Assembly: GCA_017477505.1 (NCBI GenBank)
Contig: JAFUVQ010000015.1
Span: 150,192-214,191 of the forward strand
DNA from: Eubacterium sp.
GTDB lineage: Bacteria > Bacillota > Clostridia > Lachnospirales > Lachnospiraceae
Length of the DNA stretch: 64,000 nucleotides
Reading direction: 5' to 3'
Shown here piece after piece: positions 7,664-15,902 of this stretch. Every line of letters starts with the position of its first letter. The first letter of the stretch is position 1. The translations under genes and the position numbers were made by a program. The notes beneath the pieces are model-generated. The model saw only the letters and a program-made list of their open reading frames with translations, made no database searches and was not told the origin of the DNA.

Positions 7664-9235
7664 ATGACTGTAGCACAGATAGGTATCATCGTTTCCATAG
7701 TCGTTTATCTTGCAGGCATGCTCTGTGTAGGATTTGCCGCTTCAAGAAAGACTAAGGACGTAGGTGATTTTTACCTTGGAGGAAGAAAACTGGGGCCGTT
7801 TGTAACGGCCATGAGTGCGGAAGCATCAGATATGAGTTCATATCTTCTTATGGGTGTTCCCGGCCTTGCTTATTTCTCGGGAATAGCGGACGCGGGCTGG
7901 ACCGCCTTTGGACTGGCTGTCGGAACATATCTAAACTGGCTTTTTGTTGCCAAAAGACTTCGTAATTATACGGCCGGCATAGATGCTATAACACTTCCTG
8001 AGTATTTCAAGAAGAGATTCAAGGATAATCACAATATTACACTTCTTATCGGCGCTATAACAATTATAGTATTCTTTGTTCCATATACGGCATCAGGATT
8101 TGCTGCCTGCGGTAAGCTCTTCGGACAGCTCTTCGGAGTTAATTACCAGCTTGCCATGATAGTGTCAGCTATCATAATAGTCGGATATACGACAACAGGT
8201 GGATTCCTTGCTGCTTCACAGACAGACTTCATTCAGTCAATCGTAATGACATTTGCACTTGTAGTAGTTCTTATTTACGGCGTTGTTAATGCCGGAGGTA
8301 TGGGAGCGGTTGTTGAAAATGCACAGAATCTTCAGGGCTTCTTTGAGATCAGTGCAACTCACAACAACGTTACCGGCGGAGCTGATGCTTACGGCATTTT
8401 CAATAAGATCACCATGTTCTGCTGGGGACTCGGTTACTTTGGTATGCCTCATATCCTTCTCAGATTCATGGCTATCGAGGATCCTAACAAGCTCAAGCTT
8501 TCAAGAAGAGTTGCTTCAGTCTGGGTAGTTATATCACTCGGTATCGCTACATTCCTCGGTGTCGTAGGACGTGCCATGACAGAGGTCGGTGTGCTTGATT
8601 CACTTATTGAGGATCCTACATCTTCATCAAAGGCTGAGACTCTTATAGTAGTTCTTGCAGATCATATTTCAAAGAATGGTTTCGGCTATGCGCTTATCGC
8701 TGGTCTTATTATCGCAGGTATTCTTGCTTCAACGATGTCAACTGCCGACTCACAGCTTATAGCTGCTTCATCCGCAGTTTCGGAGAATATCGTTCAGGAT
8801 GTATTCGGAATCAAACTCAGTGAAGTAACGGCTATGCTTACGGCACGTATCACTCTTGTAGTAGTTGCTGTTCTCGGCGTAGTGATCGCCTGGGATTCAT
8901 CGAGCTCAGTATTCAATATCGTTTCATTTGCATGGGCAGGTTTCGGTGCCGTATTCGGACCGGCTATGCTTGTATCACTTTTCTGGAAGAGAGCCAACAA
9001 GTGGGGTACTGCAGCCGGAATGATAGCAGGTATGGCTATGGTATTCATCTGGAAGTACTGTGTTCGTCCGATGGGCGGTGTCTGGGATCTTTATGAACTC
9101 GCACCTGCATTTCTTGTAGCCCTTATCGTTATAGTTGTAGTCAGCCTTATCACTCCTGCACCTGAGAAGGAGATCACAGAAGAGTTTGATAAGGTTATGA
9201 ATGTAACCAAGCAGAATGCACTTAAGGAACAGTAG
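7664..9235 (+). CDS. putP: Sodium/solute symporter, PutP-type (sodium/proline)
   Basis: This 523-residue integral membrane protein of the sodium:solute symporter family probably couples sodium entry to proline uptake. The N-terminus (FYLGGRKLGPFVTAMSAEASDMSSYLLMG, read here in two overlapping parts FYLGGRKLGPFV and AMSAEASDMSSYL) is diagnostic of PutP. The rest has about 12-13 hydrophobic spans, including ILASTMSTADSQLIAASSA, typical of the core helices. Length is slightly above E. coli PutP. AGGAGG stands 10 bases before ATG 7664. Proline is inferred from family similarity; other amino acids are possible. ung follows after only 9 bases and may be cotranscribed. Confidence 0.88.
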   Translation: MTVAQIGIIVSIVVYLAGMLCVGFAASRKTKDVGDFYLGGRKLGPFVTAMSAEASDMSSYLLMGVPGLAYFSGIADAGWTAFGLAVGTYLNWLFVAKRLRNYTAGIDAITLPEYFKKRFKDNHNITLLIGAITIIVFFVPYTASGFAACGKLFGQLFGVNYQLAMIVSAIIIVGYTTTGGFLAASQTDFIQSIVMTFALVVVLIYGVVNAGGMGAVVENAQNLQGFFEISATHNNVTGGADAYGIFNKITMFCWGLGYFGMPHILLRFMAIEDPNKLKLSRRVASVWVVISLGIATFLGVVGRAMTEVGVLDSLIEDPTSSSKAETLIVVLADHISKNGFGYALIAGLIIAGILASTMSTADSQLIAASSAVSENIVQDVFGIKLSEVTAMLTARITLVVVAVLGVVIAWDSSSSVFNIVSFAWAGFGAVFGPAMLVSLFWKRANKWGTAAGMIAGMAMVFIWKYCVRPMGGVWDLYELAPAFLVALIVIVVVSLITPAPEKEITEEFDKVMNVTKQNALKEQ

Positions 9236-9244
9236 GTAGACAGA

Positions 9245-9925
9245 ATGCCACCGATCACAAATGACTGGGCCGAAAAACTTTCGCCCGAATATAAAAAAGA
9301 TTATTACAGAAAGCTTTTTGATTTCATCGGAGCGGAATATGGTTCAAGGACCATATTCCCGCCGGGTGATGATATTTTTAATGCATTTCACCTTACACCG
9401 CTAAGCAATGTAAAGGTGGTTATAATCGGACAGGATCCGTATCATGAACCGGGGCAGGCTCACGGCCTTTCATTTTCTGTAAAGCCGGGTGTAGATATAC
9501 CGCCTTCACTTCAGAATATTTACAAAGAACTGCAAGACGAACTGGGCTGTTATATCCCGGATAACGGGTATCTTAAGAAATGGGCCGAAGAGGGGGTTCT
9601 TCTCCTCAATGCTGTTCTTACTGTGCGTGCTCATGCTGCAGCATCCCACAGAGGTAAGGGATGGGAAGAATTTACGGATGCTGCTATAAGAGCCGTAAAT
9701 GAGATAGACAGGCCGGTTGTTTATCTGCTCTGGGGAAGCTTTGCCAGAAGCAAGAAGGCTATGCTCACAAATCCTAAGCATCTTGTGCTTGAGGCTCCGC
9801 ATCCTTCGCCGCTTTCAGCCTACAGAGGTTTCTTCGGCTGTGGACATTTTAAAAAGGCAAATGAATTTCTAGTTGCAAACGGGGTGGAACCGATAGACTG
9901 GCAGATTGAGAATTTAAAGAAATAA
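9245..9925 (+). CDS. ung: Uracil-DNA glycosylase, family 1
   Basis: Ung removes uracil from DNA as the first step of base excision repair. The water-activating motif GQDPYHEPGQAHGLSFSV has its aspartate at residue 64. LLLNAVLTVRAHAAASH is the central motif, and HPSPLSAYRGFFGCGHF carries the DNA-intercalating loop with H186. The length of 226 is normal for family 1. The gene starts 9 bases after putP. Its ribosome binding signal (AGTAGGT) is modest, suggesting coupled expression. Confidence 0.97.
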   Translation: MPPITNDWAEKLSPEYKKDYYRKLFDFIGAEYGSRTIFPPGDDIFNAFHLTPLSNVKVVIIGQDPYHEPGQAHGLSFSVKPGVDIPPSLQNIYKELQDELGCYIPDNGYLKKWAEEGVLLLNAVLTVRAHAAASHRGKGWEEFTDAAIRAVNEIDRPVVYLLWGSFARSKKAMLTNPKHLVLEAPHPSPLSAYRGFFGCGHFKKANEFLVANGVEPIDWQIENLKK

Positions 9926-9940
9926 AAGAAAAAAGGTGGC

Positions 9941-9963
9941 GTGCCTGGTAGTGTGACAGGCAC
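9941..9963. repeat. Short palindrome between ung and degV
   Basis: GTGCCTG (9941-9947) and CAGGCAC (9957-9963) form a 7-bp stem without a T run. It resembles the GTGCC/GGCAC cores of small palindromic extragenic elements. Confidence 0.4.
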
Positions 9964-10002
9964 CCGAACAAGGGCAAAAGACTATTTACATGGGGGTGTC
10001 GC

Positions 10003-10863
10003 ATGAAAATTTTCACGGATATGGCATTAGATGCAGATGTTTCATTTATAATGAAACACGAAATCAGTGTGATTCCGGCAACTATAGTATCTGCCGGGGA
10101 AGAAAAAAAGTATTCTTTGGAAGATATTGATAAGGAGAGTCTTAAGGAATTCTTTGTATCAATGAAGAAAGGATCGCTTCCTCAGACGAGAGCTTTGGAT
10201 AAGGAGGCTTTCGCATCTAACTTCGAACCGGTTCTTTCAAAAGGAGAGGATGTTCTCTATATATCTGTTGCATCGGCGCTTACTTCATCCTCCGATGCCT
10301 TTGATGAGGCTGTGAAGGAGCTTAAAGTTAAGTTCCCGGATAGAAAAGTGGAGAGATTCGACAGCTGCAGTGCATCCGTTGGAATGTCAGCCCTGATTCA
10401 CGGACTGCTGGAGGAAGATTCGGAATCTGCAGGAATTACTATAGACGATGCTCTGGCAAAACTTTCAGAACTTAGAAAGAATCTCAGTGGATACTTTATC
10501 ATTGAGGATATGTTCCATATGAGAAGAGGCGGAAAATATAAAGGTGCCGATATCGTTACAGCAAATGCCATGAAGATACGACCTATCATGAGTATCAATG
10601 ATGAGGGCATTATAGAAAATGTATCGAAGCAGAGAGGCACCGGCATGGCCATGGCCTATATGGCTGATAAGGTTGCCGGGGAGCTTTCCGGTAAGAGTGG
10701 TATTACAGTATTTATCAGTCATGTTAATTCAGAGGAGAAAGCTGAAAAACTTAAAGACCTTCTCACTGAGAGGGGAGTAAATGCAGAGTTTATTATTTCC
10801 ATAATGGGGCCGGTAACCGGAACCCATGTCGGCCCCGGAGGAATAGCTATTGCATATCTTTAA
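10003..10863 (+). CDS. degV: DegV family fatty-acid-binding protein
   Basis: DegV (FakB-like) proteins bind a fatty acid and, in species with FakA, present it for phosphorylation so that exogenous fatty acids can enter phospholipids. The 286-residue sequence fits the two-domain family. It starts KIFTDMALDAD, the family's strand with a conserved aspartate, and has ISVASALTSS near residue 85, the middle RFDSCSASVGMS, and the C-terminal GPVTGTHVGPGGIAIAYL. No fakA-like kinase is adjacent, so which lipid it carries and whether it works with FakA is unknown. The start ATG at 10003 is preceded by GGGGGTG. Confidence 0.9.
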   Translation: MKIFTDMALDADVSFIMKHEISVIPATIVSAGEEKKYSLEDIDKESLKEFFVSMKKGSLPQTRALDKEAFASNFEPVLSKGEDVLYISVASALTSSSDAFDEAVKELKVKFPDRKVERFDSCSASVGMSALIHGLLEEDSESAGITIDDALAKLSELRKNLSGYFIIEDMFHMRRGGKYKGADIVTANAMKIRPIMSINDEGIIENVSKQRGTGMAMAYMADKVAGELSGKSGITVFISHVNSEEKAEKLKDLLTERGVNAEFIISIMGPVTGTHVGPGGIAIAYL

Positions 10864-11004
10864 TTAAATTGTATAAATTGATATAATAATTTTGTAACAA
10901 ATGCACATTGTCATATTCTATAAAAAACACCTGAAAAACCTAGTATTTCCGTGCTTTTTGCTTAATTGTATCCCATAAAGTACAATCGGTTTATTTTCAA
11001 AAAG

Positions 11005-11033
11005 TTGACAAAAGTGTTACGAAGTGATAGTAT
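11005..11033 (+). promoter_or_regulatory. Consensus promoter of the SH3/SleB hydrolase gene
   Basis: TTGACA (11005-11010), exactly 17 bp, then TAGTAT (11028-11033). The predicted leader is about 60 nt. The 10864-11100 gap is otherwise AT-rich and holds three GTAACAA copies. Confidence 0.8.
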
Positions 11034-11044
11034 ACCTTCGTAAC
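11016..11044. promoter_or_regulatory. Perfect inverted repeat covering the -10 box (candidate operator)
   Basis: GTTACGAAG (11016-11024) and CTTCGTAAC (11036-11044) are a perfect 9-bp inverted repeat with an 11-bp spacer that contains the whole -10 box. The centre-to-centre distance of 20 bp (two helical turns) suits a dimeric repressor. Further GTAACAA copies lie nearby. Confidence 0.65.
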
Positions 11045-11100
11045 AAATCTGTAACAATTGTCTATTTTTCGAAACATAATTAACTTTTAGGTGATATTTT

Positions 11101-12510
11101 ATGAGTAATAGGACGAAGTACAAATTAAAGCGGGCTAAGCTTTCATTTAAGAAGAATGTGCTCGCGGAAGGATTTTCAGTAAGAAATACACTTGCTGTTC
11201 TTACACTGGTTTCAGTATTTGCAATATGTCTCTTCTCTGTAAATGTTGCAAAAGAGAATATTCAGAATGACCTTAAGAACAAGGCTCCGAAGAAAGTAGA
11301 GACTGCGAAGGCTGAAGTTACAACCGAAGAGGTTACCGAAGAGAAGACTTATTCGATCACGTTGACGGAAAGCTCAATGCTCGATGCGGGTATCATAGCA
11401 GAGGCGTCAGATACAAAGGATGCAGACCCGGATTTGGAAAAGAAGGATGTTGATACACTTTCAGCAGCCCTCGGTGAGAATGAGTTCATAGTAAAGGCTG
11501 ATTCACTTAATATCAGAGCATCAGCCGGAACAGATTCAGAAGTAGTAGGACATATCTATAAAGGTATGACCGGTAAGATAACAGAGTCAGGTGATGAATG
11601 GGTTAAGATCGAGTCAGGTGATGTAACCGGATATGTTAAAGAGGAGTACATCTCAACAGAAGCGGATGACAGCATCATCACAACACTCGGTAAGGTTTCA
11701 GCTGATAATGTAAGAGTAAGAACAGACTCAAATTCAAACAGTGAGATAATATGCATGGCTGCGGCCGGCGAAGTATATCCTGTTATCGACGGCGAGGAGA
11801 GCGAATGGACGAAGATTATGCTCCCTGACGGAAAATCAGCATTTATCAGCAGCTCATATGTTGACTGTGAGCCGGGTAAGGCAAATGCGGTATCAAACAA
11901 GGTGCTTGCTGATTTCACCACAAAGGTGACCGGATACGCTGCAGCAAACAAGACTGAAGATGCAGATAAGGATAAGAAAGAAACTGCCGACAATACAACA
12001 AACAATAAAAAGGCAGGCAATAATACTGAGGCAACTACAGCAGCCAATAACAATAACCAGACAACTACAGCGGCTCAGCCTGCAACACAGGCACCTGCAA
12101 CTGAGGCGACTACTGTTGCTGCAACAGAAGCAACAACACAGGCACCTACAAATGCTTCGCCATCTGATTTTGATCTCATGTGTGCAGTAGTATTTTCAGA
12201 AAGCGGATATGAGCCATATGAAGGTCAGGTAGCTGTTGCAAATGTAATTCTTACCAGACTTCGTTCAGGTAAGTGGGGCAATACAATCCATGATGTGCTT
12301 TATGCACCTAACCAGTTTGCATGTGTATATGGCGCAAGATTCAACAATGCACTTGGAGGTAATGTTCCTGCAACAACATCACAGGCTGTTCAGGCTGCTC
12401 TTAACGGATATAATAACGTTGGTAACTATATGTCATTCAGACCTACATGGTATCTTGATCCGAATTCACTGAGTGACTGCAAGGTTATAGGAAACCACGT
12501 ATTCTTCTAG
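11101..12510 (+). CDS. Membrane-anchored SH3-domain cell wall hydrolase (SleB-like)
   Basis: This 469-residue protein has a basic N-terminus and one hydrophobic span near residues 28-50 (TLAVLTLVSVFAICLFSVNV), so most of it should lie outside the membrane. Two bacterial SH3 domains follow: LNIRASAGTDSEVVGHIYKG (about 137-190) and VRVRTDSNSNSEIICMAAAG (about 200-255). A low-complexity Thr/Ala/Gln linker (about 300-350) comes next. The C-terminal domain (about 355-469) matches SleB-type hydrolases: VVFSESGYEPYEGQVAVANV with the conserved glutamate, then NQFACVYG. It probably cuts peptidoglycan during growth or spore germination; the exact bond is not established. Its promoter overlaps a strong inverted repeat, so expression is likely regulated. 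Confidence 0.85.
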   Translation: MSNRTKYKLKRAKLSFKKNVLAEGFSVRNTLAVLTLVSVFAICLFSVNVAKENIQNDLKNKAPKKVETAKAEVTTEEVTEEKTYSITLTESSMLDAGIIAEASDTKDADPDLEKKDVDTLSAALGENEFIVKADSLNIRASAGTDSEVVGHIYKGMTGKITESGDEWVKIESGDVTGYVKEEYISTEADDSIITTLGKVSADNVRVRTDSNSNSEIICMAAAGEVYPVIDGEESEWTKIMLPDGKSAFISSSYVDCEPGKANAVSNKVLADFTTKVTGYAAANKTEDADKDKKETADNTTNNKKAGNNTEATTAANNNNQTTTAAQPATQAPATEATTVAATEATTQAPTNASPSDFDLMCAVVFSESGYEPYEGQVAVANVILTRLRSGKWGNTIHDVLYAPNQFACVYGARFNNALGGNVPATTSQAVQAALNGYNNVGNYMSFRPTWYLDPNSLSDCKVIGNHVFF

Positions 12511-12533
12511 CTAATATTTAAAATGAAATCACA

Positions 12534-12574
12534 TGAACCTATCCGGATATGACAGCGGATAGGTTCATTTTTTT
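12534..12574 (+). terminator. Intrinsic terminator after the SleB-like gene
   Basis: TGAACCTATCCG and CGGATAGGTTCA form a 12-bp perfect stem, followed by seven T residues. Confidence 0.92.
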
Positions 12575-12647
12575 ATTGATAAAAACCCTTTTTAGAGTTA
12601 TCCTATTAGTTGAGGTTTTAAAAGTAATCTACACGTGCGGGGGCGTT

Positions 12648-14471
12648 ATGAGAATAGCTTTTTTTATTGGAAATCTTTATCAGACATATGAGTCCGCAGT
12701 TCTTTCAACTATGAATGATCTGGCAGTGAGGAAAGGAATCAGACTGGATGTTTTCGGAAACTGCAGTGTGCCTTCGGGTAATTATCTGCATATTCAGGGC
12801 ATTAAGAGTATATTGACGCTTCCGAATCTTTCGCAGTATGACGGAATTATCGTAGCCGATGATACCATTCATCGTTTTAACATGAATGAAGAACTGAGAG
12901 AACGTATCAGGAAAGAAGCAACATGTCCTGTTGTCAGCATACGTGCAAGAATTGAAGACTGTCATTCGGTTGTTACCGATAATTTTGCGGAGATGTATGA
13001 CATGACCATGCATGTCATCAGACATCACGGAATCAGGAATATAGGCTTCGTTACAGGCGATTATACCATGGATGATGCCCACGAAAGGTTTGAGGGCTTC
13101 AGAAAGGCTATGGAGGAAGAGGGAATTGCTGTAGACAGTGAGGACGTTTTCTACGGTAATTACTGGATCGACCAGGGACCTGCTATGGCAGAATTCTTTA
13201 CATCCAGAAGCAAGGGGCTTCCGAGAGCTATTCTGTGTTCAAATGATTATATGGCTATTTCACTTGCTGATGAGCTGGCTAAATGCGGAATCATGGTTCC
13301 GTCGGATGTTATCATAACAGGCTGTGATAATATCATGGAGGGAGACAGCCATATCCCGGCTATTACCAGTATCGACATTTCTGTTGAAGAGCTCTGCAAG
13401 ACAACCCTGAATAATCTCCTTGATCTTATTGCAGGCAAAGAAGTTCCGATGGTTTCAACCGTAAAAGGAACTCCCGTTTATAAGTCCAGCTGCGGATGTG
13501 TCAGCATAGAGGACGATGTAAGAAGAAGTTTTAACAGGATAAGGAATGAGCTTGTTTTCGAGAAGGAGAAATCCAGAAGCTGTATCTATATGGAGACGGA
13601 TTTCGCAGGTGCCCTTAATGATGAAGATTGCATCAAGTGGGCACATCAGTATATTTCAAAGCAGGGGCTTTTTGATAAGGCAGTCTTTGTGCTCGACAAT
13701 GAGGTCAGGGCATATATGAATGAGGATAAGAAGCTTCATATTGTACAGCAGGGAGTGTCCCAGAATGACCTGGTTTCGGATGCTACAAGGAAATACCTGA
13801 GAGGCAGAACAAATCTTTTCCTGCCTATTCAGTGCCGGAATGATGTTTACGGCTATATAGTTCTCCAGCTCAGAAAAAATGAAAAGAATTTCATAGACGA
13901 AAGATTGGAATATCTCCTCATTTCCCTGGGTAATACCATGGAAAGACTCAGAATGTACACCAGGCTTTTTGCTGTAAATGACATTATGGATCTGTATCTC
14001 ACCGATCCGTTGACTGGACTTTACAACAGAAGAGGCTTCGAAAGAATGCTGGAGGATACCTTCAAAAAGCATGATTACCTGTCACCGGGGCTTGCAGTGG
14101 CAAGTATAGATATAGACGGCCTTAAGGAGATAAATGATACCTATGGCCATCAGGAAGGCGACAGAGCCATAAAGACTCTGGCTGAGTGCATTAAGAATTC
14201 CATCATGGATGAGGAATTTGCGGCCAGAATGGGCGGAGATGAGTTTGAGGTAGTTATAGGCGGCAAGAGCCTTGCCCGCATGGATGAGTTCACCAGGGTG
14301 CTGCTGGAAAGAGTAAACCTGGAGAACAGAGCTTACAACGGTGAATATGATATCAGTATTAGTATAGGAATTGCACCTATTACGGATTATCATTCGATTA
14401 TGGATAACATGAAGATGGCTGATGAAAGAATGTATGTGGAAAAGAGGATACATCATCAGCTGAGCAAGTGA
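12648..14471 (+). CDS. Cytosolic LacI-type sugar-binding sensor fused to a GGDEF diguanylate cyclase
   Basis: The 607-residue protein starts directly with a periplasmic-binding/LacI ligand fold (RIAFFIGNLYQTYE, residues 1-280). There is neither a helix-turn-helix nor a membrane span, so it is a soluble cytoplasmic sensor. A KSSCGC cysteine pair closes this domain. A middle GAF-like or linker region follows (about 300-440), then a GGDEF domain with LTGLYNRRGF and RMGGDEFEV (GGDEF at 529-533). The active-site motif is intact, so c-di-GMP synthesis is expected. No RxxD inhibitory site is seen just before it. The start is ATG 12648 after a GGGGG tract; an upstream in-frame ATG at 12549 lies in the previous gene's terminator and is rejected. 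A paralogue is at 33185-35116. The ligand is unknown. Confidence 0.88.
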   Translation: MRIAFFIGNLYQTYESAVLSTMNDLAVRKGIRLDVFGNCSVPSGNYLHIQGIKSILTLPNLSQYDGIIVADDTIHRFNMNEELRERIRKEATCPVVSIRARIEDCHSVVTDNFAEMYDMTMHVIRHHGIRNIGFVTGDYTMDDAHERFEGFRKAMEEEGIAVDSEDVFYGNYWIDQGPAMAEFFTSRSKGLPRAILCSNDYMAISLADELAKCGIMVPSDVIITGCDNIMEGDSHIPAITSIDISVEELCKTTLNNLLDLIAGKEVPMVSTVKGTPVYKSSCGCVSIEDDVRRSFNRIRNELVFEKEKSRSCIYMETDFAGALNDEDCIKWAHQYISKQGLFDKAVFVLDNEVRAYMNEDKKLHIVQQGVSQNDLVSDATRKYLRGRTNLFLPIQCRNDVYGYIVLQLRKNEKNFIDERLEYLLISLGNTMERLRMYTRLFAVNDIMDLYLTDPLTGLYNRRGFERMLEDTFKKHDYLSPGLAVASIDIDGLKEINDTYGHQEGDRAIKTLAECIKNSIMDEEFAARMGGDEFEVVIGGKSLARMDEFTRVLLERVNLENRAYNGEYDISISIGIAPITDYHSIMDNMKMADERMYVEKRIHHQLSK

Positions 14472-14493
14472 TATAAACCGATTGACATTATAG

Positions 14494-14532
14494 ATAAGGC
14501 AGGATGTACCGACATCCTGTCTTATTGTTTTG
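14494..14532 (+). terminator. Intrinsic terminator after the diguanylate cyclase gene
   Basis: ATAAG-G-CAGGATGT and ACATCCTG-T-CTTAT form a 13-bp stem with one mismatch and an ACCG loop, followed by a T-rich stretch. Confidence 0.75.
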
Positions 14533-14556
14533 AGATAACAATCTGATACAGGGGTA

Positions 14557-14627
14557 AATATTCATAAAAAAATGAATATAATGCATAAAATATGAATATA
14601 ATGCATAATAATGAATATTTTGCAAAT
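14557..14627 (+). promoter_or_regulatory. ArgR-like operator cluster (ARG boxes) upstream of argC
   Basis: ATGAATATAATGCATAA occurs twice (about 14572-14588 and 14592-14608). A third, weaker copy ATGAATATTTTGCA begins at 14611, and a TATTCAT half-site stands at 14559. TGAATA half-sites sit at 14573, 14593 and 14612, about 20 bp apart. This fits the TGAAT/ATTCA half-sites bound by ArgR/AhrC hexamers when arginine is present. Confidence 0.65.
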
Positions 14628-14632
14628 TTAAC

Positions 14633-14660
14633 TTGCATAATATACATTTAAGGGTATAAT
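14633..14660 (+). promoter_or_regulatory. argCJB promoter
   Basis: TTGCAT (14633-14638), a 16-bp spacer and TATAAT (14655-14660), directly downstream of the ARG-box cluster. Confidence 0.7.
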
Positions 14661-14706
14661 AGTGGAGCGAGACTTGAAAAAATCCGAATAAGGGAGATAA
14701 AAAGAA

Positions 14707-15840
14707 ATGATAAAAGCAGGAATTATAGGATCGACGGGATATGCGGGCCAGGAGCTTGTAAGAATACTTCTTATGCATAAAGATGTGGAAATCGTATGGT
14801 ATGGTTCACACAGCTATATCGATAAGAGCTATAGCAGTGTTTATGGAAATATGTTCAATATCGTCGATGCAAAATGTCTTGATGATAATCTTGATGAACT
14901 CTGCAAGCAGGCAGATGTAATATTTACCGCAACACCTCAGGGCTATCTCGCGGGAGTATTAAATGAGAATATACTTGAAAATACAAAGGTTATAGATCTT
15001 TCGGCTGATTTCAGACTTAAGAATGTGGAAACATATGAGAAATGGTACAAGATTGAGCATAAGGCACCTCAGTTTATCGAAGAGGCTGTTTACGGACTCT
15101 GCGAACTTAACCGTGAAAGCATCAGGAATGCACGTCTCATAGCAAATCCGGGCTGCTATACCACAACTTCAATACTTTCGCTTTATCCCCTTGTAAGAGA
15201 ACATATGATAGACGTGGACAGTGTAATCATAGATGCAAAATCAGGAACCTCGGGAGCAGGAAGAGGAGCCAAGGTGGCAAATCTTTACTGCGAAGTAAAT
15301 GAAAGTATCAAACCTTATGGTGTATTAACCCACAGACATACTCCTGAAATCGCGGAGCAGCTGGGATATGCTTATAAGGCAGGCTTTTACGATAATCTTG
15401 ACGTCCCGGAGAAGAACGAAGAACTGTTCGAGATCGGACAGGAACAGCTGAAGCAGGGTGCGCCGGATAACAGTGCGCTTGACCTTATATTCACTCCGCA
15501 TCTCGTTCCTATGAACAGAGGAATACTTGCAACCTGCTATGCACGACTTACCGACAGCTTCACCTATGATGATGTGAGAGATGCATATGATAAGTACTAT
15601 AAAGATGAATTCTTTGTAAGAGTGCTGAATAAGGGTGTGATGCCTGAAACCAGATGGGTTGAGGGAAGCAACTACTTTGATGTAAACTTTGCACTTGATG
15701 AAGCATCCGAGAAGATAGTAGTCTGCGGAGCACTTGATAACGTAGTAAAGGGTGCTGCCGGACAGGCAGTTCAGAATATGAACCTTCTCTTTGGATTCGA
15801 GGAAAATGAAGGGCTTAAGATGCCGCCGCTTTTCCCGTAA
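14707..15840 (+). CDS. argC: N-acetyl-gamma-glutamyl-phosphate reductase
   Basis: ArgC reduces N-acetylglutamyl phosphate with NADPH, the third step of arginine synthesis. The N-terminal Rossmann motif is GSTGYAGQELVR. The catalytic cysteine is in ANPGCYTTTS (about residue 150), with AKSGTSGAGRG and THRHTPEIAEQLG as further family motifs. The protein is 377 residues, some 30 longer than common ArgC. The extra length is largely an insert around residues 220-255 (VPEKNEELFEIGQEQLKQGA) that looks surface-exposed and charged. It is first in argC-argJ-argB. argD and argF are not in the window. Confidence 0.96.
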   Translation: MIKAGIIGSTGYAGQELVRILLMHKDVEIVWYGSHSYIDKSYSSVYGNMFNIVDAKCLDDNLDELCKQADVIFTATPQGYLAGVLNENILENTKVIDLSADFRLKNVETYEKWYKIEHKAPQFIEEAVYGLCELNRESIRNARLIANPGCYTTTSILSLYPLVREHMIDVDSVIIDAKSGTSGAGRGAKVANLYCEVNESIKPYGVLTHRHTPEIAEQLGYAYKAGFYDNLDVPEKNEELFEIGQEQLKQGAPDNSALDLIFTPHLVPMNRGILATCYARLTDSFTYDDVRDAYDKYYKDEFFVRVLNKGVMPETRWVEGSNYFDVNFALDEASEKIVVCGALDNVVKGAAGQAVQNMNLLFGFEENEGLKMPPLFP

Positions 15841-15902
15841 AAGCCGGATCACGCATGAAAATGAGATATAAAAAACTCAGTGAAAATGAAGGAAGGATAA
15901 AA

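Noticed and set aside
12549-12647. Longer N-terminus for the first sensor/GGDEF protein
   Set aside because: The ATG at 12549 lies in the previous gene's terminator hairpin and lacks a ribosome binding site; ATG 12648 follows a purine tract and opens the conserved fold.
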